Source: VXYL01 sp965208525
GTDB lineage: Bacteria; Pseudomonadota; Gammaproteobacteria; Pseudomonadales; Azotimanducaceae
Length of the DNA: 64,000 nucleotides
Assembly (NCBI GenBank): GCA_965208525.1
Contig: OZ242340.1
Coordinates: forward strand, 3,658,001 to 3,722,000
Reading direction: 5' to 3'
Each line of letters starts with the position of its first letter. Within the stretch, counting starts at the first letter, position 1. Shown here piece by piece: positions 26,338-35,141 of this stretch. The position numbers and the translations under genes are program-made. The notes under the pieces were generated by a model. The model ran no database searches. It was not told the origin of the DNA and was given only the letters and a program-made list of their open reading frames with translations.

Positions 26338-27426
26338 CTAGGCACCCCGTTTGTGCAGGGCGTCTCCGACATTGGCGCGAGCTCGCGTCTCGGAAGGCGC
26401 TTCACCGAACTGCAAGCGGTACAACTGCGTGAATAGGCTCCAGTTCCAGAAGCCATGGGCCGCGGCGATGTCGCCGATGGTCGCCGACCGGCCGCCTACG
26501 CCGGTCAGCAGCGCGTGGCGCGCACGGTGGAGCCTGATGGTGCGGAAATAGCGCCGCGGCGTCATCTGGATGCGCTCGGCAAAGGCCAGCTGGATCGATC
26601 TGGGGGAACCTCCGGTCGCAGCGGTCAGCGTCGCGTAGTCGAACTCCTCCATAACCGAAAGGGCGTCCCGCGCGGCGGCAAGCACGGCCGCGCTCCTCTT
26701 GACGCGTGTTCTTGCGCGGGCGATGCCGAGGCACGCGTCCAGTTCTAGCGCCGCGACGCACTCGGCGGCCAGAGCGCGCGCCGCATCCTGCGGCCGCCAT
26801 GCGGCGGGCGCTTGGGCGCAGGTCCGCAGCATGGTTCTGCCGCCTATCTCAATGGCACTGGCCAAGCATGCGGCGCGGGCCACCGAGGCCCCGTGTCCAT
26901 GCGGGTCGAGAAGCTCCAGGCCGGTGTCCATCCGAATCAGGGACTTCAGAACCGACAGTTCAACGGCAAGCACTAGGTACTCGGCCCCTTCCTGGGGGAT
27001 ATCCAGTTCCAGTTCCGAACCGGGCCGCGCGACGACCACGTCGTCGCAGCCCAGTTCGATGCCGTTGACGGCGACGGGGGGCCGGCCGAGGGAAACGCCG
27101 AGTTCGACGAGGCCCTCCGGGCATCCGACCCGCTGGTACATGGCGCAGTTCACGGTCTCGCGGTGGACCGAGACGCCCATGCCGAGGAAAGCCGACACCA
27201 ACCGGCCGCGAAACGGGCCGGTCGAGAGCTTCAAGTAATCCTGGCGATGGCCGTCCAACTGCTCCGACTGGGCGTCGAAGTCGTCGAACTCCATGTTCGA
27301 ACAGGAGAAGGCGCCTTCGTTTTCCGTACAGCCGTCCTGGCCGGAGGCCCGCCGCTCCGTCCCCGGCGTACCGGCGCCGCCTTCGGATGTCGCCGCAGGC
27401 TTCCCTGGTGCCGAATCGTCGTTCAT
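26338..27426 (-). CDS. AraC family transcriptional regulator
   Basis: A 362-residue regulator. The N-terminal ligand/dimerisation half is of the AraC-binding-like type seen in EutR-like proteins (LSTGPFRGRLVSAFLGMGVSV). The C-terminal HTH_18 domain, from about 260, contains SPRSIQLAFAERIQMTPRRYFRTIRL and the second helix pair ATIGDIAAAHGFWNWSLFTQLYRLQFGEAPSETR. The ATG at 27426 has AAAGG upstream; a start at 27294 would remove a Gly/Ala/Ser-rich leader. It is divergently transcribed from the autotransporter gene and is the natural candidate regulator of it and of itself. Ligand unknown. Confidence 0.9.
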   Translation of the reverse strand: MNDDSAPGKPAATSEGGAGTPGTERRASGQDGCTENEGAFSCSNMEFDDFDAQSEQLDGHRQDYLKLSTGPFRGRLVSAFLGMGVSVHRETVNCAMYQRVGCPEGLVELGVSLGRPPVAVNGIELGCDDVVVARPGSELELDIPQEGAEYLVLAVELSVLKSLIRMDTGLELLDPHGHGASVARAACLASAIEIGGRTMLRTCAQAPAAWRPQDAARALAAECVAALELDACLGIARARTRVKRSAAVLAAARDALSVMEEFDYATLTAATGGSPRSIQLAFAERIQMTPRRYFRTIRLHRARHALLTGVGGRSATIGDIAAAHGFWNWSLFTQLYRLQFGEAPSETRARANVGDALHKRGA

Positions 27427-27858
27427 CGAGCAACCTTTCGATCGGATGCGCCCGTCCGGATGCGCAGCATGCCATTTTCCCCAACTTTGGGGTCACACCG
27501 TTAGTCTGGCAAGCGAATGGAAGTTGCCCCGGGTCCGAAGGCGGAAGGGCCGTGGTACTGGCCTCTTCCCAGCATGATTGTCTCAAAAGCGAAGCGAGGC
27601 TTCCTTGCACGCCCGGCGCTGCCGCATGCTTGCATCCGCATCGGGGACGCGCCCACCGGCCTTGCCACGCCGTGCGCCGCACGCCCGTTTTCGCCGCCTC
27701 CGGACCGCCGTAACGGCGGGGCCAACGCCACGATCGGGTTCGCGGAGCGCAACAGCCACGATCCGGCGGCCTTTCGCTTGCGGGACTAACGATGTGCCCC
27801 GGAATGCGGGACAGTGCGGGTCTGAGTCATCCGGACCGGCGCGAAGCGGCCGGCGCAC
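27427..27858. promoter_or_regulatory. Divergent control region between AraC regulator and autotransporter
   Basis: 432 bp with no convincing gene. Near the regulator start there are two direct CGGATGCGC repeats (27443-27451 and 27457-27465, 14-bp period) and the inverted repeat CCCCAACTTTGGGG (27479-27492). Direct half-sites of this sort are what AraC-type proteins bind, but the spacing is one and a half turns, so their role is a guess. Confidence 0.4.
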
Positions 27859-30800
27859 ATGTATCTCAAAGTCCCGTTCGACGACTTCCGATCAGCTCCT
27901 CGCGAAGGCGGCGGGCAACCGCGGGCATTCGCGATCGCGGCGGCACTCAGGACTCCTGGTTTCGGCGCCGGCCTCGTGCCCGCGCGGCTCGCCGCCCTGG
28001 TCCTGCTGCTCGCTGCGGCCGCCGCCGCACAAGCCCAAACGACGCTTGTCAGCAATGCGGGCGAAGGTCGCGACAACGCCATTAACGTAGGAAACTCCGC
28101 ATTCGGCAGAATAGCGCAACGATTTACTACCGGTAGCAATACTACGGGTTACGAACTGAGTTCCGTTGGAATCTACATCCACACGGACAACTCCGCGACC
28201 GGTGAGACCATTACGGTCTCGGTTCACAGATTCGACAGCAGCGAGACCAACAATCTGGGAGAGCTGGTGGTCACCCTAAGCACTCCGTCCACGCTGAACG
28301 AAGGAGCTGTGAATGACTTCACGGCGCCTCCAAATGCCGTGTTGCTTCCGGATACCAGGTACTTGGTGAGTATCTTTACCGAAGGCAACCACACGCATGA
28401 TTTCCAACTAGGCGTGACGAACAGCGATGCCGAGACGGGGGCCGCAGGATGGCTTATCGAAGATGCCTTCAGGCTCAATGGAGTCCTGGTTACCTCGTCC
28501 ATCATGATGAACGTCAAAGGCAGCAACTGGATACCGCCCCTCATCCCGACGCTGGAGTCCGCCGAAGCCCTCTTCGTCAACGGCGCCCTGCGATACCGGT
28601 TCGACCTCCGGCTGTCCGAAGGCGTGAGCATTCCGTACCGGGAGATGCGCGATCACGCCTTCCGCGTGACCAACGGGCACATGGACCGGGCCGTGCGCAT
28701 TCACAAGGAGCGCACGGGGGGCCAGCTGTACAGCAATCACTGGCGCATGACGGTAGCGCCGGACGACGAGACGGAAAGCGTTACCGTCACCCTGCGCGGA
28801 GACCGGCCCTGCGGCGAGAGGGGCGCCCTGTGCACCGCCGGCGGGGGCCAGCTTCTCGGCTCGCCGACGCTGACCCTGAGCACCGAGACGAACCCACCCG
28901 ACCTCGGCAGCCTGCCGAGCCTGTCGATCGCCGACACCAGCGGCACCGAGGACTCCGCCAACCTCGCCTTCGACGTCAGCCTGTCGAAGGCCGTGAGCGC
29001 GACCATCGCGGTCGACTTCCGCACCGTCTCGGGCGGCACGGCCACCGCGAATGCGGACTACCAGGAGGCGAACCACCGGATCGTCTTCTCGGCCGGGGAA
29101 ACGGTGCAGCCGGGTTCGGTTGCGCTGATCGAGGATGCAGCCAGCGACGCCGGCGAGACGGTGATGGTCGAGATCACCAATGCGCGGGTGATCACACCCC
29201 GGGGAGCCGAGTTCGGCCCGCTGTCGATCACCAGGGCGCAGGCGACGGGGACGATCGACGCGCCCGCGAGCAGCAGGACCCCGTTGCCGAACGTGAACAT
29301 GCGGATCGAGAACACGAGCGGCAGCGAGAGAGGCGGCTGGCTGCACTTCACCATCGCGCTTTCGCGGGCGCTGGACGAGCATGTCTGCTACGACTTCGAG
29401 ACCCTCGGCACCGGCACCGCGAGCGAGGGGGTCGACTACCTGCAGCGCCCGAAGTCGACGCTGTGGCAGCCGCCCGGGGTCACCGAGTGGACTGAGTTCG
29501 TCCGCATCCTCGACGACTCGATCGACGACGGCGGGGAGACGGTGCAGGTCAGGATCAGCGACGCGGAATTGTGCGACGACGCGTCGAGGACAGTCACCAT
29601 CAGCCGGGCGGACGCGACGGGCACCATCACCAACTCGGACCCGATACCGGCGGCGTGGCTCGCGCGCTTCGGCCGCACGGTTGCGGACCAGGTGATCGAT
29701 GCCGTCGAGGGACGGATGGAGGCGGCACGGGCTCCCGCCAGGGAGGTGCACCTCGCCGGCCAGCGGGTCGGCGCATCCGGGGCGCGGTGGGACTGGGAGC
29801 GCCATGCGGCGGGCAAGCGCCTGTCGCCGTGGGAGCGCGCCGGCTACGGCGCGGCGACGGACGCGACGCGTCCGCATCCCGGACCGGGGGGAGCGGGTCC
29901 CGGCCTTCGAGCCATGGGAGCGGAAGGCCTGGAAGGGCCGAGCCGACACGCACCGCAGGGCCGGGGCATGACGGCGCGCGAGTTGCTGTTCGGGAGCTCC
30001 TTCTCGCTGGCGGCGGGCGATGCTCGTACCGGCAGCTACGCGCTCTGGGGCCGGGGGTCGGTGTCGCGCTTCGACGGGCGCGACGGCGACCTCGCGGTCG
30101 ACGGCGAGGTGGCGAGCACACTCTTTGGCGCCGACTGGAAGCGCGAGCGGACCGCGGTGGGGCTGATCCTCGGGCACAGCGTCGGCGACGGCGGCTACCA
30201 CTCGGAGTCCGGCCGCGGCACGGTGTCCTCGACCCTGACCGGGCTCTATCCGTGGATGCGCCAGGCGCTGGGGGAGCGGGTCTCGGTCTGGGGCGTTGCC
30301 GGCCACGGCGAGGGCACGCTGACGGTGGCGCCGGCGGACGCGGACGGCGTGCCCCGGGCGGTGATCCGTACCGACCTCGAGCTTGCGATGCGCGCGGTGG
30401 GCCTGCGCCGCGCGCTGGCGCAGGCTCCGAACGAGGGCGGCTTCGAGCTTGCGGTCAAGACCGACGCGATGGGGGTGCGCACGCGCTCGGCGGCGGTGCC
30501 GGGGCTTGCGGGCACGAGTACCGAAGTGACGCGGCTGCGGCTGGGCCTGGAGGGCTCGCGGCCGTTGCGCTTCGAGGGCGGGGCACAACTGAGACCGAGC
30601 GTCGAGGTCGCGGTGCGCCAGGACGGCGGCGACGCCGAGACCGGCTTTGGCGTGGATGTCGGCGGCGGCATCGCCTGGAGGGACCCGCGGCGGGGCCTTT
30701 CCGTCGATCTCCGGGGCCGGGGACTGGTGGGCCACGACTCGAAGGGCTTGCGCGAGGCGGGGTTGTCGGGCTCGCTCCTCTGGGAGCCGCGGGCCGGCAG

Positions 30801-31206
30801 CGGCCGGGGCCCGAGCCTGACGCTCACGCAGACCATGGGCGCCCAGGCCTCGGGCGGCGCGGATGCGTTGCTGGAGCGGGGCACGCTCGCCGGCCTCGCG
30901 GCGCACGACCGCGGCGCGGAGGGCGGCGAAATGCTGGCACGTCGGCGCCTGGAGTTGCGGTTCGGCTACGGCTTCGCGGCGTTCGGCCACCGCTTCACCT
31001 CGACGCCCGAGCTTGGCCTCGGGCTCTCTGCGGCGGGGCGCGACTACCGGCTCGGCTGGCGGCTCTCGCGCGGCGCGGGCGCCGGCGCGCTCGACCTGTC
31101 GCTGGAGGCGATCCGGCGCGAGGGCGCAAGCGGCTTAGGGGCAGGGCATGGCGCGGGCGTCGAGTCCGACCACGCGGTCGGGCTGCGCATCGAGGCGCGG
31201 TTCTAG
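27859..31206 (+). CDS. Calx-beta-containing autotransporter (type V secretion)
   Basis: A 1115-residue outer-membrane/surface protein. In order: a long signal region (hydrophobic core about 43-58, ending AQAQ); a lectin-like 'choice-of-anchor' domain (about 61-220) that is noticeably richer in A/T and Asn/Thr codons; a beta-domain (about 230-345); two Calx-beta repeats (about 355-465 and 475-590, each with the DYQEA/DYLQR and DAGETV/DDGGETV pattern); a linker starting AAWLARFGRTVADQVIDAVEGRM; and an autotransporter barrel (about 700-1115) ending in aromatic F. The ATG at 27859 was taken. It is probably controlled by the divergent AraC gene. The ligand is unknown; Calx-beta units suggest Ca-dependent adhesion. 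Confidence 0.9.
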   Translation: MYLKVPFDDFRSAPREGGGQPRAFAIAAALRTPGFGAGLVPARLAALVLLLAAAAAAQAQTTLVSNAGEGRDNAINVGNSAFGRIAQRFTTGSNTTGYELSSVGIYIHTDNSATGETITVSVHRFDSSETNNLGELVVTLSTPSTLNEGAVNDFTAPPNAVLLPDTRYLVSIFTEGNHTHDFQLGVTNSDAETGAAGWLIEDAFRLNGVLVTSSIMMNVKGSNWIPPLIPTLESAEALFVNGALRYRFDLRLSEGVSIPYREMRDHAFRVTNGHMDRAVRIHKERTGGQLYSNHWRMTVAPDDETESVTVTLRGDRPCGERGALCTAGGGQLLGSPTLTLSTETNPPDLGSLPSLSIADTSGTEDSANLAFDVSLSKAVSATIAVDFRTVSGGTATANADYQEANHRIVFSAGETVQPGSVALIEDAASDAGETVMVEITNARVITPRGAEFGPLSITRAQATGTIDAPASSRTPLPNVNMRIENTSGSERGGWLHFTIALSRALDEHVCYDFETLGTGTASEGVDYLQRPKSTLWQPPGVTEWTEFVRILDDSIDDGGETVQVRISDAELCDDASRTVTISRADATGTITNSDPIPAAWLARFGRTVADQVIDAVEGRMEAARAPAREVHLAGQRVGASGARWDWERHAAGKRLSPWERAGYGAATDATRPHPGPGGAGPGLRAMGAEGLEGPSRHAPQGRGMTARELLFGSSFSLAAGDARTGSYALWGRGSVSRFDGRDGDLAVDGEVASTLFGADWKRERTAVGLILGHSVGDGGYHSESGRGTVSSTLTGLYPWMRQALGERVSVWGVAGHGEGTLTVAPADADGVPRAVIRTDLELAMRAVGLRRALAQAPNEGGFELAVKTDAMGVRTRSAAVPGLAGTSTEVTRLRLGLEGSRPLRFEGGAQLRPSVEVAVRQDGGDAETGFGVDVGGGIAWRDPRRGLSVDLRGRGLVGHDSKGLREAGLSGSLLWEPRAGSGRGPSLTLTQTMGAQASGGADALLERGTLAGLAAHDRGAEGGEMLARRRLELRFGYGFAAFGHRFTSTPELGLGLSAAGRDYRLGWRLSRGAGAGALDLSLEAIRREGASGLGAGHGAGVESDHAVGLRIEARF

Positions 31207-31577
31207 GTACGCGCCGAGCCAAGCATGGCCCTACGGCGATGGGCGCGGACGGGAGGCCGCATGAACAACCGCACACCAAGCCACCCCTTTTAGCGCAACT
31301 TGACGCACACAAACCGTAGAGTGCGCAGCAACTGCCAACGCGCCCCCTAGGGCGCGCCGGACCGGACAAGCCCGCCCCCTACGAACTGCGTTTGTGGCGC
31401 CTCCTAGCACAGCCTCTTGGGGTCGAGGGTGGCTCATGGGAGTGGCCTCTTTGACCGGGGCGTCTCGCCCTCAGTTCACCGCAAGCTCGCCAACCACCTT
31501 GACAGGCCCGACGATTTGTGTTGACAACGGTCGGCTCGAAGCGCAGCCTCAAGCGACTCACGAGGGGGGGAAGCGGC
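31207..31577. other. Intergenic, mostly featureless
   Basis: 371 bp between the autotransporter stop and the deacylase start. The only recognisable item is a fragment of the dispersed repeat family (CAACTGCCAACG then hairpin GCGCCC/GGGCGC, 31329-31355). A purine-rich ribosome-binding stretch (GGGGGGGAAGCGGC) precedes the next gene. Confidence 0.6.
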
Positions 31578-33314
31578 ATGGCCGAGTTCGATGTGTGCAT
31601 CAAGGGCGGGACGATTGTGGACGGCACTCGGGTGCCGCGCTATCGAGGCGATCTGTGGATCAAGGACGGCCGCATCGCCCACATCGGTGGGCGCGTCAAG
31701 GGCGACGCCGAGCGGGTGATTGACGCCGATGGGCTGATCGTCGCCCCCGGCTTCGTCGATCTGCACACCCACTACGACGCGCAGATTCAGTGGGACCCGT
31801 ACTGCACCATCTCCGGCTGGCACGGCGTCACGTCCGTCGTGCTCGGCAACTGCGGCTTCGGCTTCGCGCCGGTGGTGCCCGACGGGCGCGACCGTGCCAT
31901 GCTCACCATGTCGCGCACGGAAGCCATTCCCTTCGACTCCATGAAGGAAGGCATGATCTGGGACTGGGTGACCTTCCCAGAGTGGCTCGCCAGCCTCGAA
32001 CGCATCCCCAAGGGCGTCAACTGCCTCACCTACATGCCCGTGGCGCCGCTGATGACATGGGTGATGGGGCTCGAAGCCGCCAAGACCCGGCCGGCCACGC
32101 GCCAGGAACAGGCCGAGATGAAGGCGCTGCTGCACGAGGCGATGGATGCCGGCGCCTGCGGCTTCTCCGTGCAGCGTCTGGGCGAACACTCCGTGCAGGC
32201 CGACTTCGACGGCACTCCCATGGTCACCGACACCATGTGCGACGAGGACGTGCTGGCACTCGGCGAAGTGCTGGCGGAGCGCGATGAAGGCTTCATCCAG
32301 ATCACCCAGTTCACGGGCGACCTCGACAAAGACCTCGCCTTCCAGGAGAAGCTCGCCGAAGTGAGCGGACGCCCCATACTGCACAACATCCTCGCGGTCA
32401 ACCGCGAGAAGCCGGAGGTGCACCGCAACCGGCTCGAGTGGCTGGCCGGCGCCAATGCGAAGGGCCTGCGCATCTTCGGCCAGGGCGCAACCGTTCGCAC
32501 CGGCTTTGCCTTCACCTTGGAACACTGGAACCTCTACGACTCGAGCCCGGCATGGAACCACGCCACCACCGGCACATTCGACGAGAAGATGGCCAAGTTC
32601 CAGAACGAGGAGGTGCGCGCTGCCATCCGCGCAGAGACCGACGCCGCCATCGAGAAGCTCGGCCGCACCCAAGCGCTCGGCGGGCCGATCGAAGAGCTGC
32701 TGGTGCAATCGGTGGACGATTGCCCGAACGCGGATGCCCTTGAGGGCTACGTCGGCAAGTCCGTGCAGCAAATCGCCGACGCAGCCGGCAAGCACCCCAT
32801 CGACGCGATGCTGGACCTCGCGGTGGAAGGCGAACTCAAGGTCGAGTTCCTAGGCCGCGACCGCGGCCAGAACGCCGACTACATGGCGGAGATGATCTCG
32901 GCGCCCTACTCCATCCCCGGCGTGTCCGACGGCGGCGCCCACACCAAGTTCTTCACCGGCGGCGCCTACACCACCGACTTCCTCGCCTGGATGGTGCGCG
33001 ACGAGAAGAAGATCACTCTAGAAGAGGCGCATTACCGCCTGAGCTTCCTGCCCGCCTTCGCCGCCGGCTTCCGCGACCGAGGCTTCCTGCGCGAAGGCGC
33101 CCCGGCCGACATCGTGGTCTATGACCTGGACCGCCTCGAGGTCACGCCAAGCTGGGTCGGCGAAGTTGCCCACGACTTCCCGGCAGGCGAATGGCGCCGC
33201 GTGCAGCACGCCAAGGGCTACCGAGCCATCCTCGTCAACGGCGTCCCGACATTCGAAGAAGGGGAATGCACGGGCAACACGCCGGGCCAACTCCTGAGGC
33301 ACGGTCAAGGATAG
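31578..33314 (+). CDS. N-acyl-D-amino-acid deacylase / D-aminoacylase-type amidohydrolase
   Basis: A 578-residue amidohydrolase_3 enzyme. It begins with the small beta-sandwich (FDVCIKGGTIVDGTRVPRYR), then the zinc motif GFVDLHTHYDAQ (H63, H65) and the family block TSVVLGNCGFGFAP. The closing segment is ISAPYSIPGVSDGGAHTKFF, where the catalytic Asp belongs, followed by GAPADIVVYD. Enzymes of this type hydrolyse N-acyl-D-amino acids or related amides and are cytoplasmic. The ATG at 31578 has a strong GGGGGGGAAG upstream; the frame opens 20 codons earlier but without conservation. Neighbours give no substrate clue. Confidence 0.9.
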   Translation: MAEFDVCIKGGTIVDGTRVPRYRGDLWIKDGRIAHIGGRVKGDAERVIDADGLIVAPGFVDLHTHYDAQIQWDPYCTISGWHGVTSVVLGNCGFGFAPVVPDGRDRAMLTMSRTEAIPFDSMKEGMIWDWVTFPEWLASLERIPKGVNCLTYMPVAPLMTWVMGLEAAKTRPATRQEQAEMKALLHEAMDAGACGFSVQRLGEHSVQADFDGTPMVTDTMCDEDVLALGEVLAERDEGFIQITQFTGDLDKDLAFQEKLAEVSGRPILHNILAVNREKPEVHRNRLEWLAGANAKGLRIFGQGATVRTGFAFTLEHWNLYDSSPAWNHATTGTFDEKMAKFQNEEVRAAIRAETDAAIEKLGRTQALGGPIEELLVQSVDDCPNADALEGYVGKSVQQIADAAGKHPIDAMLDLAVEGELKVEFLGRDRGQNADYMAEMISAPYSIPGVSDGGAHTKFFTGGAYTTDFLAWMVRDEKKITLEEAHYRLSFLPAFAAGFRDRGFLREGAPADIVVYDLDRLEVTPSWVGEVAHDFPAGEWRRVQHAKGYRAILVNGVPTFEEGECTGNTPGQLLRHGQG

Positions 33315-33533
33315 GAGGCGCCAGGGACCTCCTCCGACTTCCGCGACTCCTGGGCAGAGGAGCGTGCTAACGAAGGGCGTTGGCCGCGTCATCTCCGGAG
33401 GGGGACGACGCAGGGACGGACCGGTACCTCATGCGCTCGGCGCCCCTCTATGGCCCAGCCCGGCTTCCGAACTGGCCGTTCAGGTTCGGTTCACGTTGCG
33501 TGCCGCATTCTCTTCCAACCTATGCGGAGGGAC

Positions 33534-34127
33534 ATGACCTTGCGGAATCCAGCCCAGCCCACGGTCGCCAAGTGCAAGGCAAGATGCGCAAGAATGTCGC
33601 TGGCCACGCTTGCGGTCCTCGCAAGTGTCTGCACCGGTAACCTAGCCGCTTCGCCCCCGGCGTGGGTAGGGGACGGCGATTACCGCGACCTTTGGCAGCC
33701 GTCAGCACCAAACTCGTGGTACTGGTCACTGCAAACCCCGCCCAACACCGACCCACCCGGCAAGGCGTTTCCTCGAGCGACCGCCCCACTTGGTCTGCGC
33801 CTGTCCTTCGATGCGGGTACGAATCAGGTGCTGGCTGAATGGCAGCGCCCGAAACACCTAGGGTTGTTCGCCATGACGAACTACCAATTGCGCATGAGGA
33901 AGGCGAACTCTCGCTCGTGGGGTCGGTGGCTGGAGAAGGCGAGCTCTCCCTCGTGGGGCCGGTGGCTGGAGATCGGTGCGATTGAGGCGACCGACCAATC
34001 GATCGTCATCCACGGTGTCGAGCCCGGCGTGACCTACGAGATTGAAGTTCGGGCCCGAAACGATCGCAGCGCCGGTCCCCCAGCATCCGGAACGGTGACG
34101 ATTCCAGAGTCGCTGTTACCGTCCTGA
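33534..34127 (+). CDS. Small exported fibronectin type III domain protein
   Basis: A 197-residue protein with a long N-terminal region ending in a signal-like hydrophobic stretch (MSLATLAVLASVCTGNLAAS) and one FnIII-like domain (about 85-195; LRLSFDAGTNQVLAEWQ, then GVEPGVTYEIEVRARNDRSAGP). Inside the domain is a duplicated 12-residue unit (KANSRSWGRWLE / KASSPSWGRWLE) from a 36-bp tandem repeat. The ATG at 33534 has GGAGGGAC immediately before it; ATG 33594 is an alternative that starts at the signal core. No enzymatic motif. It is probably a secreted or periplasmic binding module. Confidence 0.72.
   Translation: MTLRNPAQPTVAKCKARCARMSLATLAVLASVCTGNLAASPPAWVGDGDYRDLWQPSAPNSWYWSLQTPPNTDPPGKAFPRATAPLGLRLSFDAGTNQVLAEWQRPKHLGLFAMTNYQLRMRKANSRSWGRWLEKASSPSWGRWLEIGAIEATDQSIVIHGVEPGVTYEIEVRARNDRSAGPPASGTVTIPESLLPS
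33900..33971 (+). repeat. 36-bp tandem duplication within the FnIII gene
   Basis: Two consecutive 36-bp units (33900-33935, 33936-33971) that differ at three positions and keep the frame, adding 12 residues with an SWGRWLE repeat. Confidence 0.9.
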
Positions 34128-34218
34128 CGTGCGACCGCAAACGGCGGGCACCGCCCCTTGATGTGCGTCAGAGGTCGATCCAGGGGTAACGCTTCGGCCT
34201 TGGCGACCGCGCGCAACC

Positions 34219-34590
34219 TCAAACAACGCCCTCCACATGCGAGGAGTTGACTGGGATTTGGTAGCCCGAAGGCCCCGTGATCGAGAACGAGTCGTGGATT
34301 GAGCCGCGTTCGATGGGCGTGGCGTCGACGCCGTCTTCGACGAAGCGCTGATGCACTGCGTCCACGTCGTCCACCATGAGATCAAACGGGGCGCGGCGGC
34401 CCGGTTCGATGGCCTCCTCGGACTTCGACAGGATCAGGTGCGTGCCGCCGCGAAGTTCCAGGATGGCGAACTCCGGGCGCTCTAAGATCTCCCGCATCCC
34501 GTGCCGCACGAAGAAATGAAAGGCCGACGGCACGTCCGTCACGTCCATCCGCATATGGCCCACCGCAAAGACCGGTCTTTCGTCTGCCAC
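34219..34590 (-). CDS. VOC (glyoxalase/bleomycin resistance) family protein
   Basis: A 123-residue single-module vicinal oxygen chelate protein: FAVGHMRMDVTDVPSAFHFF opens the first beta-alpha-beta unit and FDLMVDDVDAVHQRFVEDGVD the second, ending with ITGPSGYQIPV. The metal ligand pattern is only partly recognisable (His in GHMRM, Glu in AILELRGG). The GTG at 34590 gives the normal family length; the open frame further upstream is not conserved and would run over a putative Fur box. Function unknown; the family includes dioxygenases, isomerases and resistance proteins. Confidence 0.82.
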   Translation of the reverse strand: MADERPVFAVGHMRMDVTDVPSAFHFFVRHGMREILERPEFAILELRGGTHLILSKSEEAIEPGRRAPFDLMVDDVDAVHQRFVEDGVDATPIERGSIHDSFSITGPSGYQIPVNSSHVEGVV

Positions 34591-34669
34591 GCCAACCCCG
34601 CTACGCCGAAACGAATGATAAGGCGCAGAACTTACCCCCCTCTGCCATCCCATGCAATTGGCCCATTTG

Positions 34670-34692
34670 TTAATGCGAATGGTTTGCATTAA
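34670..34692. promoter_or_regulatory. Candidate Fur-family operator
   Basis: An inverted repeat with 10-bp arms TTAATGCGAA / TTTGCATTAA (nine of ten positions complementary) around a 3-bp centre. The inner 15 bp match the Fur 7-1-7 pattern TGATAAT-n-ATTATCA at 10 of 14 fixed positions. It lies between the divergent VOC and 93-residue genes, 33 bp before the latter's start. Confidence 0.45.
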
Positions 34693-34724
34693 TGTGCGAC
34701 GGCCGACCACACAGGAGTCCTCAT

Positions 34725-35006
34725 TTGGAAACGACGATCGATCCGGATGCCCACTACACCCAAGTCGCCATGCGTGCCCTGTCTAGGTTCGTTCCATCGG
34801 CGCTCGACGATGCGCCCGCAGCCGTGCGCGCTCGCTTCAACAACGCGCTGCTGAACGTCGCCGTCAACCGCCTGATCGAGGTGGAGGGCCAGACGGCAGC
34901 GGCGACAATCCTCTGGCGCATCGTCGATGCCTTGCAGGACGGCTACCTGCCAACTCCCGATCACCCCATCGACCTCACCCGCCAAGACGACGTGCCGATG
35001 CAGTAG
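34725..35006 (+). CDS. Small hypothetical protein, possibly metal-regulated
   Basis: 93 residues, soluble, with a predicted helix-rich core (AMRALSRFVPSALDDAP ... FNNALLNVAVNRLIEVEGQT ... ILWRIVDALQDGYLP). No signal peptide, Cys or known motif, and the family is not recognised. The TTG at 34725 was chosen for its AGGAG seven bases upstream. A Fur-like box lies just upstream and a second one follows before the next gene, so iron- or zinc-responsive expression is an inference worth noting. Confidence 0.62.
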   Translation: METTIDPDAHYTQVAMRALSRFVPSALDDAPAAVRARFNNALLNVAVNRLIEVEGQTAAATILWRIVDALQDGYLPTPDHPIDLTRQDDVPMQ

Positions 35007-35049
35007 TGGGATTGCTCCGGCTCATGCATCCACATATGTGACGCCCATT

Positions 35050-35064
35050 TGCAAATCATTCACA
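35050..35064. promoter_or_regulatory. Candidate Fur-family operator (second)
   Basis: TGCAAATCATTCACA matches the Fur 7-1-7 consensus at 11 of 15 positions, 78 bp upstream of the DUF4920 gene and 44 bp after the small hypothetical gene. It is weaker as a palindrome than the first site. Confidence 0.38.
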
Positions 35065-35141
35065 TTCGCGCTAAAACGGCCGCCGCTTACCGTGCCGAGA
35101 CCGACACGGTGGCCTTCCAAGACAACCAGGAGATAGGGCGG

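Noticed and set aside
27517..27789. 90-codon frame in the AraC/autotransporter gap
   Set aside because: No ribosome-binding site of note, unusual composition and overlap with several other random frames.
28408..30990. 860-codon open frame on the minus strand
   Set aside because: Antisense to the autotransporter, with an Arg/Ala/Pro-rich low-complexity product and no domain.
29571..31319. 582-codon plus-strand frame overlapping the autotransporter
   Set aside because: Shifted frame of the barrel region, Gly/Arg-rich and without motifs.
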